Origin: Anaerolineales bacterium
Lineage (GTDB): Bacteria > Chloroflexota > Anaerolineae > Anaerolineales > Villigracilaceae
Assembly (NCBI GenBank): GCA_020060235.1
Contig: JAGVAO010000144.1
Location: 1-32,514 of the forward strand
DNA: 32,514 nucleotides
Reading direction: 5' to 3'
The notes below the pieces were generated by a model, which saw only the letters and a program-made list of their open reading frames with translations, searched no databases and had not been told where the DNA came from. Positions 15,328-25,493 of the stretch are shown in pieces. Position numbers and translations under genes: made by a program. Position 1 is the first letter of the stretch, and each line of letters opens with the position of its first letter.

Positions 15328-15771
15328 TTAGTGTTTCTCCCATTTTTGAACAGCTTCGTAAACAACCTGGCGCAGGCCATCATCGGGCAGGTCTTCGATT
15401 TGGTCATATTTTTGACCGTTAACCCAGATTTCGAGACCAGTATCAGGAGAAGTTCCCAGGTCGACATCATAGTGATTAAGTTCGGGATGGGCCTGCAAGA
15501 GCGCGCGCAGGATGTCCTCGATTTGCTCCGCAAAGGGTGCTGCCAGCTTCTCGCCCTCGGCCTGGTGGAAGACCTGAACCCCTTGCCCCTCCGCAGCGGT
15601 GGCGGCGACAGTTTCGGCTGGCGGGTTTTGGCGCATCCAATCTGGCTTGTCCTCGCCAGTCTCGGTCAGGTTAACCTTATTGGCCCGGATAAAGACAAAC
15701 GCAAGCGCGCCAATCACCACCAGGCCAGCCAGCACTGCGAGAACGAGTATCAAGAGCGAGAGCGACATCAT
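15328..15771 (-). CDS. hypothetical single-pass membrane protein
   Basis: A 147-residue protein not recognised by family. An N-terminal hydrophobic helix (about 4-30) is followed by a short variable stretch (KPDWMRQNPP) and a soluble, acidic alpha/beta domain of about 75 residues (EDILRALLQAHPELNHYDVD... LEIWVNGQKYDQIEDLPDD). The ATG at 15771 was chosen because AAGGA lies about 10 bases upstream; a second ATG directly follows. It begins 17 bases after the MreB-like gene and is the last gene of the atpA-to-mreB-like run. A role near the membrane or cytoskeleton is only a guess from position. Confidence 0.7.
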   Translation of the reverse strand: MMSLSLLILVLAVLAGLVVIGALAFVFIRANKVNLTETGEDKPDWMRQNPPAETVAATAAEGQGVQVFHQAEGEKLAAPFAEQIEDILRALLQAHPELNHYDVDLGTSPDTGLEIWVNGQKYDQIEDLPDDGLRQVVYEAVQKWEKH

Positions 15772-15788
15772 GACCACCAATCCTTTCC

Positions 15789-16796
15789 TTATACGGGCGG
15801 AAGGTTGCGGCGCAGGAGCGCATACATGGGCAAGGCACGCGCCGCGCCCTGGGCTACACAGGTTAGCGGATTATCGACCAGGTAGGCGGGAATACCGAGC
15901 GCTTTGGTCAGCAGCTTGTCGATGCCGCGCAAGAGCGCGCCGCCGCCTGTCAGGGCCATGCCGCGGTCGATAATATCCGAAACCAGTTCGGGCGGGGTTT
16001 TTTCCAGCACACGGCGGCAGTTTTCCGTCACCTGTTTGAGCGGTTCCTGCAAGGCCTCGACAATTTCGCCGGTGGTAATCGTTACCGGACGGGGCAGGCC
16101 CGTTACCTGGTCCTGTCCCTGGACGTCCATGCTTTGTTCGGTATCCTGGGGAACCGCCGCGCCAATCTTGATTTTCAACTGCTCGGCAGTCTGCTCCGAG
16201 ATTACGACGCCGTATTTGCGGCGCACATAGGTGACAATTGCATCGTCCATGTGCATACCGCCAGCCCGAAGCGTTTCAGCCGAGACAATGCCGTACATTG
16301 CCAGCACAGCGGCCTGAGTTGCGCCGCCGCCCAGGCAAACCACCATATTGCCAGACGGGGAATTAATTGGCAAATCGACGCCTAACGCGGCGGCCAGCGG
16401 CTGCTGGATGAGATACGCGTCGCGGCTGCCAGCCTGGAGCACGGCCTCATGCACGGCGCGGCTCTCGACGCTGGTCACGCCAAACGGGACAGAAATCATC
16501 ACATTTGGCTTGAAAATGCGGATTGGGCCGCTGACACGCTGGAGCAGGATGCGCAGCAGGGTTTCGGTAACTTCATAATCGGCAATGACGCCATTTTGCA
16601 GGGGCATGGCGACTTCGATGGAGTCAGGAACGCGCCCGAGCATATCGCGGGCTTCCTTGCCCACTGCCACCATTTTTTGGTCGGCGACATCAATCGCAAC
16701 AATGGTCGGCTCTTCAACCGCAATCTGACTGCCATCGGCAATGCGCGTGTAAATTGTGCCCAGGTCAATGCCCAGGTCGCGAGAAAAACCGGCCAT
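15789..16796 (-). CDS. MreB/Mbl-like actin homologue with altered ATPase site
   Basis: 335 residues, the normal MreB length. The fold is clear: DLGIDLGTIYTRI (7-19, phosphate 1), EEPTIVAID, GVIADYEVTE, KTPPELVSDII and LTGGGALLRGID (282-293, adenosine motif). Phosphate 2, usually DIGGGTTE, reads CLGGGATQ (154-161), so the Mg-binding Asp is Cys154 and the Glu is Gln161. EEPMAAAIG reads QQPLAAALG (131-139), so the Glu pair is Gln-Gln. These are residues that support ATP hydrolysis in MreB. The protein may bind nucleotide without cycling. It starts 9 bases after atpC, in the same operon run. A standard mreB probably exists elsewhere. Confidence 0.85.
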   Translation of the reverse strand: MAGFSRDLGIDLGTIYTRIADGSQIAVEEPTIVAIDVADQKMVAVGKEARDMLGRVPDSIEVAMPLQNGVIADYEVTETLLRILLQRVSGPIRIFKPNVMISVPFGVTSVESRAVHEAVLQAGSRDAYLIQQPLAAALGVDLPINSPSGNMVVCLGGGATQAAVLAMYGIVSAETLRAGGMHMDDAIVTYVRRKYGVVISEQTAEQLKIKIGAAVPQDTEQSMDVQGQDQVTGLPRPVTITTGEIVEALQEPLKQVTENCRRVLEKTPPELVSDIIDRGMALTGGGALLRGIDKLLTKALGIPAYLVDNPLTCVAQGAARALPMYALLRRNLPPV

Positions 16797-16805
16797 AAAA
16801 TTCTT

Positions 16806-17240
16806 CTACCCTTCAGTCGGGAAACGCTTCGAGCCGCGATGACGCCTGACAGCATCCAGGCGCAAATTGGAGCGGCGCAGGGTGGCTTCCAGTTTTTCGT
16901 ACGTGTCGGCGTCTTCCGGGCTTATTTTGCTGAGGGCTTCCTCAGCGTGCTTGCGGGCAGCTTCGGCGCGGGCTACATCGATTTCCTGGACGTTTTCCGC
17001 AGCGTCGGCCAGCACAGTTACGATGTCAGGCTGGATTTCGGCCACACCCCCGGCTACCGTGAAAATATATTCCTGCGACTTTTCGCGTACTTTGATAATC
17101 CCATACTTAAGGGTGGTCAACAAAGGCGCATGGTGAGGCAAGATGCCCATTTCGCCGTCCGAGCCGGGCAAAACGACAATATCCACATCGCCTTCAAAAA
17201 CCATGCGGTCTTGCGAGACTATTTCGCAACGTAGTGTCAT
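16806..17240 (-). CDS. atpC: ATP synthase F1 epsilon subunit
   Basis: 144 residues. The N-terminal beta-sandwich has MTLRCEIVSQDRMVFEGDVD and the family motif GSDGEMGILPHHAPLLTTL. VAGGVAEI and VTVLADAAE follow, then the C-terminal helical hairpin (EIDVARAEAARKHAEEAL). It couples the central stalk to the c-ring and can inhibit ATP hydrolysis. The ATG at 17240 follows GGAGAAA. It is separated from atpD by 112 bases that hold a repeat, an unusual gap for this gene pair. The MreB-like gene follows after 9 bases. Confidence 0.96.
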   Translation of the reverse strand: MTLRCEIVSQDRMVFEGDVDIVVLPGSDGEMGILPHHAPLLTTLKYGIIKVREKSQEYIFTVAGGVAEIQPDIVTVLADAAENVQEIDVARAEAARKHAEEALSKISPEDADTYEKLEATLRRSNLRLDAVRRHRGSKRFPTEG

Positions 17241-17256
17241 AAAGATTTCTCCGGTG

Positions 17257-17346
17257 TTCCAGTATCAGGTTTAAGTGTCAAGTAGCACGTGAAAACCTGA
17301 TATACCTGACACCCTGATATTGATTACTGGCTACTGAGCACTGGAA
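17257..17346. repeat. nested inverted repeat with degenerate CAGT-type units between atpD and atpC
   Basis: Inner arms are TATCAGGTTT (17263-17272) and AAACCTGATA (17293-17302). Outer arms are TTCCAGT (17257-17263) and ACTGGAA (17340-17346). On the minus strand the right part reads as short CAGT units separated by 2-4 bases (CAGTTTCCAGTGCTCAGT). It resembles a dispersed intergenic repeat. It has no terminator T-run, so atpC may still be co-transcribed. Confidence 0.6.
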
Positions 17347-17352
17347 ACTGGT

Positions 17353-19676
<2,324 letters not shown>

Positions 19677-19723
19677 CAGTTAATCTCCTCGTCGGCTAGT
19701 TTTTCAGAACTAGTCGGCACGGT

Positions 19724-21388
19724 CTAGGCCTGCCAGGTCGCTTTGAAAGCCGAAAGCGCGTCGCGCAGTTTTTTCTCGTTATCGTCGGTGATGCGCTTGT
19801 TCTCGGCAATACCCTTGCCAACTTCGGGGTGCGAGGCGTCCATATACTTAAGCAGGTCGACCTCCCAGCGCCCCATCTTTTCCACCGGAACTTCATCGGC
19901 GAAACCCTGCGTGCCGGCAAACAGGACGATGACTTGGTGTTCGAGCGAAGCCGGGCTGTACTGCGCCTGCTTCAAAATTTCCTGCATTCGGCGGCCGCGG
20001 TTCAACTGTCCCTGGGTAGATTTATCAAGGTCAGAACCAAACTGGGCAAACGCGGCCAGTTCACGATAGGCCGCCATATCGAGGCGCAGGCGTCCGGCCA
20101 CCTGTTTCATGGCCTTGGTCTGGGCCGCGCCGCCTACGCGAGAAACTGAAATACCCACGTTCACCGCCGGACGAATGCCAGCATTGAACAGGTTGCCTTC
20201 CAGGTAAATTTGGCCGTCGGTGATGGAAATGACGTTGGTCGGCACATAAGCGGATACGTCGCCAAGCAGGGTTTCGATAATCGGGAGGGAAGTCAGCGAA
20301 CCACCCGTGCCCTGCACTTTGACAACCTTGAAGTTTTCCTTACCTTCGAGTTTTTCGAGCGCCTGTTCGGCATCGTGCTGAGAAAGCGGCCCGGCATACA
20401 CCTTGCCGTCGAAAGCATCCGCTTCGCTGGCTTCCGCGCCCGCAAAATCCTTTTTGGTGATGACGAATTTATAGGCCAGGCGTGCGGCGCGCTCCAGCAG
20501 GCGGGAGTGCAGGTAGAACAAGTCGCCGGGGTAGGCTTCGCGTCCGGGCGGGCGGCGCAGGAGCAGGGACACCTGGCGATAGGCCCAGGCATGCTTCGAC
20601 AGGTCATCGTAGACGACCAGCGCGTCACGCCCGGTTTCCATAAATTCCTCGCCCATGGCGCATCCGGCGTAGGGAGCGATATATTGAAGCGCGGCGGCTT
20701 CGTCAGCGGCGGCCACGACCACAATGGTATGGTCCATCGCGCCGTATTTTTCGAGCAGGGCCACCGTGCGGGCAATGGCCGATTTCTTCTGGCCGATGGC
20801 GACATAGATGCAGACCACGCCTTTGCCCTTCTGGTTGATGATGGTATCCAGCGCAATGGCGGTCTTACCGGTCTGGCGGTCGCCGATGATGAGTTCGCGC
20901 TGGCCGCGGCCAATCGGAATCATCGCGTCGATGGCTTTGATACCGGTCTGGATGGGGGTGTCCACATCCTGGCGGGCAACCACGCCGGGCGCAATACGCT
21001 CGATGGGACGGTAGCCGCTAAAGCTGACCGGGCCTTTGCCATCGATGGGTTCTCCCAGGGCGTTGACTACACGCCCCACCAGCCCATCGCCGACCGGCAC
21101 CGAGGCAATTCGCCCCAGCGAGCGCACAGTCATGCCTTCCACAATTCCGGCGTAATCACCCATAATGATTACGCCGACTTTCTCCTGTTCCAGGTTGAAC
21201 GCGATACCAATGACCCCGTTCTGGAACTGTACCAGTTCCTGCGAACGGACATTGGCCAGGCCTTCAACGCGGGCAATACCATCACCAGCCTCAAGCACCG
21301 TTCCAACGTCGCTGATACTGTAATCAGGTTGGAAGGAATCGATTTGCTTTTGGAAATCGCTCGTGATTTGCTTAATCAGGTCTGACAT
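19724..21388 (-). CDS. atpA: ATP synthase F1 alpha subunit with lineage-type insertion
   Basis: 554 residues, longer than the usual ~500-515. It is the regulatory nucleotide-binding subunit of F1. Walker A GDRQTGKT is at 169-176, and [10 protein letters not shown] and [12 protein letters not shown] match the family. Between LLERAARL and [11 protein letters not shown] there are about 58 residues (305-362) instead of the roughly 8-21 normally seen, including a helical [16 protein letters not shown] stretch. The ATG at 21388 follows GGAGG. It is the first gene of an F1-only cluster: no atpB, E, F or H lies upstream, where a sugar transferase is found instead. Confidence 0.97.
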   Translation of the reverse strand: MSDLIKQITSDFQKQIDSFQPDYSISDVGTVLEAGDGIARVEGLANVRSQELVQFQNGVIGIAFNLEQEKVGVIIMGDYAGIVEGMTVRSLGRIASVPVGDGLVGRVVNALGEPIDGKGPVSFSGYRPIERIAPGVVARQDVDTPIQTGIKAIDAMIPIGRGQRELIIGDRQTGKTAIALDTIINQKGKGVVCIYVAIGQKKSAIARTVALLEKYGAMDHTIVVVAAADEAAALQYIAPYAGCAMGEEFMETGRDALVVYDDLSKHAWAYRQVSLLLRRPPGREAYPGDLFYLHSRLLERAARLAYKFVITKKDFAGAEASEADAFDGKVYAGPLSQHDAEQALEKLEGKENFKVVKVQGTGGSLTSLPIIETLLGDVSAYVPTNVISITDGQIYLEGNLFNAGIRPAVNVGISVSRVGGAAQTKAMKQVAGRLRLDMAAYRELAAFAQFGSDLDKSTQGQLNRGRRMQEILKQAQYSPASLEHQVIVLFAGTQGFADEVPVEKMGRWEVDLLKYMDASHPEVGKGIAENKRITDDNEKKLRDALSAFKATWQA

Positions 21389-21505
21389 TTGGCCTCCACC
21401 ATTGGGATTTTTCTTTGATTCAACCCCGCCTGCAAAACAGGCGCAAAACATAAACGCAATTTTAAATTACAAAATGCCGGTACGAGCGGCGGTTTGAACT
21501 CCGCA

Positions 21506-21534
21506 ATCATACCTGAAAGCATAGGGATTGTCCA
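21506..21534 (-). promoter_or_regulatory. promoter of the atpA-G-D-C cluster
   Basis: TGGACA (21534-21529), a 17-base spacer and TATGAT (21511-21506), starting 19 bases after the sugar-transferase stop. The predicted leader is about 110 bases and contains a CGCCTG/CAGGCG hairpin. This supports atpA as the first gene of its own transcript. Confidence 0.65.
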
Positions 21535-21553
21535 GTTACGCGCCGCCCAGCGC

Positions 21554-22171
21554 TCATTTTTCGCCGCCTGCGGACCCCATAAACTCGTCCATCGTTGCGC
21601 GGCCTGGATGCGAAATGCCCTCGCGCTTGAGCACTTTCCAGACCGTCATCAGGATAATTTTGATGTCCAGCCAGAAAGACCAGTTATCGACATACCAGAC
21701 ATCCAGGGCGAACTTTTCCTCCCAGGTCAGGGCGTTGCGGCCATTGACCTGCGCCCAGCCGGTCAGGCCAGGCAAAACGTCGTGGCGGCGCATTTGCTCG
21801 GGGGAATAGCGCTCCAGGTACTGCATCAGCAGCGGACGCGGTCCAACCAGCGACATCTCGCCGCGCAGGATGTTGAACAGTTCGGGGAGTTCGTCGAGGC
21901 TGGTCGCGCGCAGGAAAAGCCCGAGGCGCGTCAGCCGCTCCGTGTCTGAGAGCAGGCTTCCGTCTGTAGCGCGGTCATCGGTCATGGTGCGGAATTTGTA
22001 GATGCGGAACGGCATCCCCTTATACCCTGGACGAACCTGTCCGAAAATGACCGGCGCGCCAAGGTGGATGCGCACCAGGACGGCAACCAGCAGCAAAACC
22101 GGCGCAAACACGATTAGCGACAGGGAAGCCGCCAGAATATCAAAGATTCGTTTGAACAGGGGCACAGGCAT
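21554..22171 (-). CDS. bacterial sugar transferase (polyprenyl-phosphate phosphoglycosyl transferase)
   Basis: 205 residues of the PF02397 (WcaJ/PglC-type) family. It transfers a sugar phosphate from a nucleotide sugar to undecaprenyl phosphate at the inner membrane face, starting exopolysaccharide or O-glycan assembly. An N-terminal re-entrant hydrophobic helix (about 6-32) precedes IFGQVRPGYKGMPFRIYKFR. The catalytic Asp-Glu dyad is in SLDELPEL, followed by GEMSLVGPRPLL and LPGLTGWAQVNGRN. It is a small, monotopic form without the extra membrane domain. TAGAAT lies 7 bases before the ATG, so it may be leaderless. No other glycan genes are adjacent. Confidence 0.93.
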   Translation of the reverse strand: MPVPLFKRIFDILAASLSLIVFAPVLLLVAVLVRIHLGAPVIFGQVRPGYKGMPFRIYKFRTMTDDRATDGSLLSDTERLTRLGLFLRATSLDELPELFNILRGEMSLVGPRPLLMQYLERYSPEQMRRHDVLPGLTGWAQVNGRNALTWEEKFALDVWYVDNWSFWLDIKIILMTVWKVLKREGISHPGRATMDEFMGSAGGEK

Positions 22172-22178
22172 GGAGCAG

Positions 22179-22200
22179 ATTCTACCAGAGTTGGTATAAT
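22179..22200. promoter_or_regulatory. divergent promoter elements, sugar transferase / two-component system
   Basis: On the minus strand TAGAAT (22184-22179) lies 7 bases before the sugar transferase ATG. On the plus strand TATAAT (22195-22200) precedes the response regulator, which has AAGGAG before its ATG. The 47-base gap thus carries back-to-back -10 boxes. Confidence 0.55.
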
Positions 22201-22218
22201 TCTTAATAAGGAGCGACT

Positions 22219-22899
22219 ATGAACGAGCGAATCTTGATAATCGAAGACGACCCCGCCATCCTGAAACTTCTTCAGCGCGGCTTGGCTTATGAAGGTTACC
22301 TGGTGGATACCGCCACCGACGGGCGCGGCGGCCTGAACGCGGCCCGCGACAACAGTCCCGACCTGGTTATCCTCGACTGGATGCTGCCCGGCATGGACGG
22401 GCTGGATGTCTGCCACCGCCTGCGCCTGGGCGGCAAAATGCCCATCCTGATGCTGACCGCCAAAGACTCCATCCAGGACCGCGTGCAGGGGTTGGACGCC
22501 GGGGCCGACGATTATATGGTCAAGCCTTTCAACCTGGATGAGTTGACCGCCCGCGTGCGCGCCTTGTTGCGCCGCACCCAGACCGAGCGCGTCCAGGTAC
22601 TCCAATTTTCTGACCTGAGCCTGAACACCAGCACCCGCGAGGTCATTCGCGCCGGGAAGTTGATTCAACTGACCGCCAAGGAACATGAATTGCTCGAATT
22701 GTTCCTGCGCCATCCGCGCCAGGTTTTGACCCGCGAAGTGATTTTCGACCGCGTTTGGGGCTACGATTTCGGCGGCGAAAGCAACGTGCTGGAAGTTTAC
22801 ATCCGTTACCTGCGCCAAAAACTGGAAGAAAACGAGCAACTGCCGCGCCTGATTCATACCGTGCGCGGGGTGGGCTACGTACTGCGCGAAACGCCTTAA
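22219..22899 (+). CDS. OmpR/PhoB-family response regulator
   Basis: 226 residues. The receiver domain has an acidic pocket (ED-D at 9-11), phospho-acceptor Asp53 in [12 protein letters not shown], and Thr/Lys switch residues in MLTAKDS and DYMVKPFNL. The winged-helix DNA-binding domain (about 130-226) has [23 protein letters not shown] and the closing [18 protein letters not shown] lies before the ATG at 22219. It is co-transcribed with the kinase 6 bases downstream, which should phosphorylate it. Target genes are unknown. Confidence 0.97.
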   Translation: MNERILIIEDDPAILKLLQRGLAYEGYLVDTATDGRGGLNAARDNSPDLVILDWMLPGMDGLDVCHRLRLGGKMPILMLTAKDSIQDRVQGLDAGADDYMVKPFNLDELTARVRALLRRTQTERVQVLQFSDLSLNTSTREVIRAGKLIQLTAKEHELLELFLRHPRQVLTREVIFDRVWGYDFGGESNVLEVYIRYLRQKLEENEQLPRLIHTVRGVGYVLRETP

Positions 22900-22905
22900 T
22901 CGATA

Positions 22906-24267
22906 ATGTCCCTGCGCACAAGACTGACCCTGCTTTACGCCGCCTTGCTGGGGGGTATCCTGCTGCTTTTTGCGGTGCTGGTTTACCTGATTGTCAGTGT
23001 TGTGCTGTTCGAACAGGTCGATAACACCCTGCGCGACACGACCCGTGAAATTGCAAACAACCTCAGCATTAACCCACAAAACGAAGAGATTTTCTGGCGT
23101 CCGTCTTTACAGCCTTCTTCCAACGTTTTTGTGCAAATCTGGAACCGCCAGGGCAGGCTGGTTTGGAGCAGCAATAACATCATCAGCCTGGCCGAGCCGC
23201 TCGACAGGGCCGGGCTGGCCGCCAATGCGCCCATCGTTCGCAACCTGGGCGATTTAGGCAACAATCATCTCAGGGTATTGACCGTTCCCTTGCAATCGAG
23301 GGGGCATAACATCGGCACGATGCAGGCCGCCCAAAGCCTCGACCTGGTGGATACCATTCGCACCAGCCTGTTATACATCCTGCTCCTGCTGGCGCTGGCA
23401 TCGATGACGCTGGCCGGTTTCGCCTCCTGGTTCAGCCTCGGGCAGGCGCTCAAGCCGCTTGAAACCGCCACCCGTATTGCCGAGCAAATCAACCGCGCCG
23501 ACGACCTGGCGCGCCGCATCCCCTATGACGGCCCGCCCGACGACGAAATCGGCACGCTGACCGAGGCGGTCAACCGCTCGCTGGAACAATTGGAAACCCT
23601 GTTTACCTCGCAGCAGCGCTTCCTGGCCGATGTCTCGCACGAACTGCGCACCCCACTGACCGTCATCAAAGGCAATGTCGATTTAATCCGCAAACTGGGG
23701 CCGGACGATGAATCGCTCGACTCCATCAAGGACGAGGCCGACCGCCTGACGCGTATGGTCGGCGACCTGCTCCTGTTGGCACAGGCGGAATCGGGCGCAA
23801 TCCCCCTGCACCTGGGCGCCGTTGATGTGCATGAACTGGTGCTCGAGGTTTTCCAGGAAATGCGCGTACTGGCCGAGGGCAAAGTCACGCTCAAACTGGC
23901 CGGTTTCGACGAAGCCCGGGTCAACGGCGACCGCGACCGGCTCAAGCAGGTTTTCCTGAACCTGGTCGCCAACGCCATCCAGTACACGCCGCAGAGTGGC
24001 GAAGTGGTCGTCAACCTGGAAAAAACCGAAAGCCAGGTGCAGGTTAGCGTGCGGGACAATGGCCCGGGCATCCCCGCCGAAGACCTGCCTCACATCTTTG
24101 AGCGCTTTTATCGCGGCGAAAAATCGCGCACACGCTCAAAAGCCAGCGGATTTGGGCTGGGTCTTTCGATTGCTTATTGGATTGTCGAACACCACGGGGG
24201 AAAAATCCGGGTCGAATCGCAGCCTGGAGCGGGAACCACTTTTATCGTCAACCTGCCGCTGGCTTAA
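22906..24267 (+). CDS. sensor histidine kinase
   Basis: 453 residues. Two membrane segments (about 12-34 and 155-177) flank an extracytoplasmic sensor of about 120 residues. HAMP follows (about 178-230), then HisKA with phospho-acceptor His245 in FLADVSHELRTPL. HATPase_c has N-box NLVANAIQYTP, G1 DNGPGIP, an F-box-like HIFERFYRG and G2 GFGLGLSIA. It partners with the response regulator at 22219-22899. The stimulus is unknown. Its TAA overlaps the stop of the converging crp-like gene in a shared TTAA (24264-24267). Confidence 0.97.
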   Translation: MSLRTRLTLLYAALLGGILLLFAVLVYLIVSVVLFEQVDNTLRDTTREIANNLSINPQNEEIFWRPSLQPSSNVFVQIWNRQGRLVWSSNNIISLAEPLDRAGLAANAPIVRNLGDLGNNHLRVLTVPLQSRGHNIGTMQAAQSLDLVDTIRTSLLYILLLLALASMTLAGFASWFSLGQALKPLETATRIAEQINRADDLARRIPYDGPPDDEIGTLTEAVNRSLEQLETLFTSQQRFLADVSHELRTPLTVIKGNVDLIRKLGPDDESLDSIKDEADRLTRMVGDLLLLAQAESGAIPLHLGAVDVHELVLEVFQEMRVLAEGKVTLKLAGFDEARVNGDRDRLKQVFLNLVANAIQYTPQSGEVVVNLEKTESQVQVSVRDNGPGIPAEDLPHIFERFYRGEKSRTRSKASGFGLGLSIAYWIVEHHGGKIRVESQPGAGTTFIVNLPLA

Positions 24268-24962
24268 TTCCAGGGCTGGGCCCATTCCTGCAAGACGTTA
24301 TGATTGGCGATGCTGATGCGCCGGTTCTCGACCAGGATGGCCCCGCTGCGCTCCAACTCGCGCAGGGAACGGGCCACCACCTCGCGCACCGTGCCAAGTC
24401 GGGCGGCCATCTGCTCCTGCGTCCAACGCGCACCGCTTTCGCCGCTCAACTCGTGGGCCGGGATTTCATCAATCAGGCGCGCCAGGCGGTGCGTGACCTG
24501 CAAAAAGGCCATTTCAGAAGTCATCTTGACCAGGTGGCGCAGCATCTTGCCCAGGCTCTGGATAATCCGCAAGGCGTATTCAGGGTCGTTTTTCATTAAC
24601 ATCCTGACCGCGCCCGCATCGACCACCCAGGCGGATGCCGGTTCAAGGGCCTCGGCATTGACCGGGTTTTCGCCGCCGTCAAAGACCGGCACCTCGTTGA
24701 ATGTCTCGCCCTCCTGCACCACGCGCAGGATGTGCTGGCGCCCTTGCGGCGAAACGCGAAAGAGTTTGACACTGCCGGTTTCAAGGATATGCAGCCCGGC
24801 GCAGGCGTCGGCTTCCCAAAACACGGGTTCGCCGCGCTCGAACTGGCGCAGGCTGGTATGAACTGACAACTCTTCCAGCGACTTTTCCCCCAGGCCCTGG
24901 AAGAACATATTTTTACGTAAAATTTCGACCTTTTTGCGGTTGTCGATGCTGAGGGTTCTCAT
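24264..24962 (-). CDS. Crp/Fnr family transcriptional regulator
   Basis: 232 residues. The N-terminal cyclic-nucleotide-binding-like beta-roll (about 20-120) contains GLHILETGSVKLFRVSPQG and GETFNEVPVFDGG. A long dimer helix follows (about 125-155), then an HTH (about 180-206: WTQEQMAARLGTVREVVARS). Only one cysteine (Cys54) is present, so an FNR-type iron-sulfur cluster is unlikely. The phosphate-binding Arg-Ser pair of cAMP-binding CRP is not evident, so the effector is unknown. It starts 3 bases after the phosphoribosyltransferase stop, giving an operon. It converges on the histidine kinase with overlapping stops. Confidence 0.93.
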   Translation of the reverse strand: MRTLSIDNRKKVEILRKNMFFQGLGEKSLEELSVHTSLRQFERGEPVFWEADACAGLHILETGSVKLFRVSPQGRQHILRVVQEGETFNEVPVFDGGENPVNAEALEPASAWVVDAGAVRMLMKNDPEYALRIIQSLGKMLRHLVKMTSEMAFLQVTHRLARLIDEIPAHELSGESGARWTQEQMAARLGTVREVVARSLRELERSGAILVENRRISIANHNVLQEWAQPWN

Positions 24963-24965
24963 AAA

Positions 24966-25472
24966 TTAGGCCGAATCTCCAAGTAAAGCCAAATCCTGCC
25001 CCCGGTCGATTTCCCAGGGATAAACGATATAAGCGCTGGTGATGTCTGCGTAATAATCGGGGCGCACCGCGCCAAACAGGTTGCGATACGGATTGAAGTG
25101 CAGCACGCAGGTTTCAGGGAACGCGCCAGCCGCCGAAACGCGATTCTTGACCGCCGTAATCGTCCGCCCCGACCCCCAGACATCGTCCACAATCAAAATC
25201 GAACGTCCGCGCAGGCTCTCATCCACCGGGAACTGGATGAACTGCGGCCAGGCCATAAACTTCTGCTTCTCGTTGGCCTGCTCGAAAGGAAAATCCACCG
25301 CCGCCGTCAGGATGTCGGTCAGGCCCATCGCCTCAGCCAGCATCCCGCCGGGAATGATGCCGCCGCGCGTAATCATCACCATCGCCTTAAATTCGCGCCG
25401 AAACTGCGGCAAAAGTTGGTGAACCAATTTGTCAACGTCTTCCCACGAAAGTATCACTCGTCCTTGATTCAT
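24966..25472 (-). CDS. phosphoribosyltransferase (xanthine-guanine PRT-like)
   Basis: 168 residues of the type I PRTase fold. MITRGGIIPGGMLAEAMG supplies the early loop, and SILIVDDVWGSGRTI (91-105) is the PRPP-binding motif with its paired acidic residues. A W/Y-rich C-terminus (YIVYPWE) resembles Gpt-type purine salvage enzymes. It would join a purine base to PRPP in the cytoplasm. The exact base cannot be stated. The ATG at 25472 follows CGGAGA. It lies 21 bases after the membrane-protein gene and 3 before the Crp-like gene. The pairing with a regulator may be incidental. Confidence 0.88.
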   Translation of the reverse strand: MNQGRVILSWEDVDKLVHQLLPQFRREFKAMVMITRGGIIPGGMLAEAMGLTDILTAAVDFPFEQANEKQKFMAWPQFIQFPVDESLRGRSILIVDDVWGSGRTITAVKNRVSAAGAFPETCVLHFNPYRNLFGAVRPDYYADITSAYIVYPWEIDRGQDLALLGDSA

Positions 25473-25493
25473 CCCAATCTCCGGGTAAAGTTT

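Noticed and set aside
20210-21385. Long open frame (391 codons) on the plus strand opposite atpA
   Set aside because: It mirrors the highly conserved atpA in the complementary frame; no homology, no ribosome binding site. GC-rich codon use keeps antisense frames open.
24264-24962. FNR-type oxygen sensor
   Set aside because: Only one cysteine in the protein, so the four-Cys iron-sulfur cluster cannot form.
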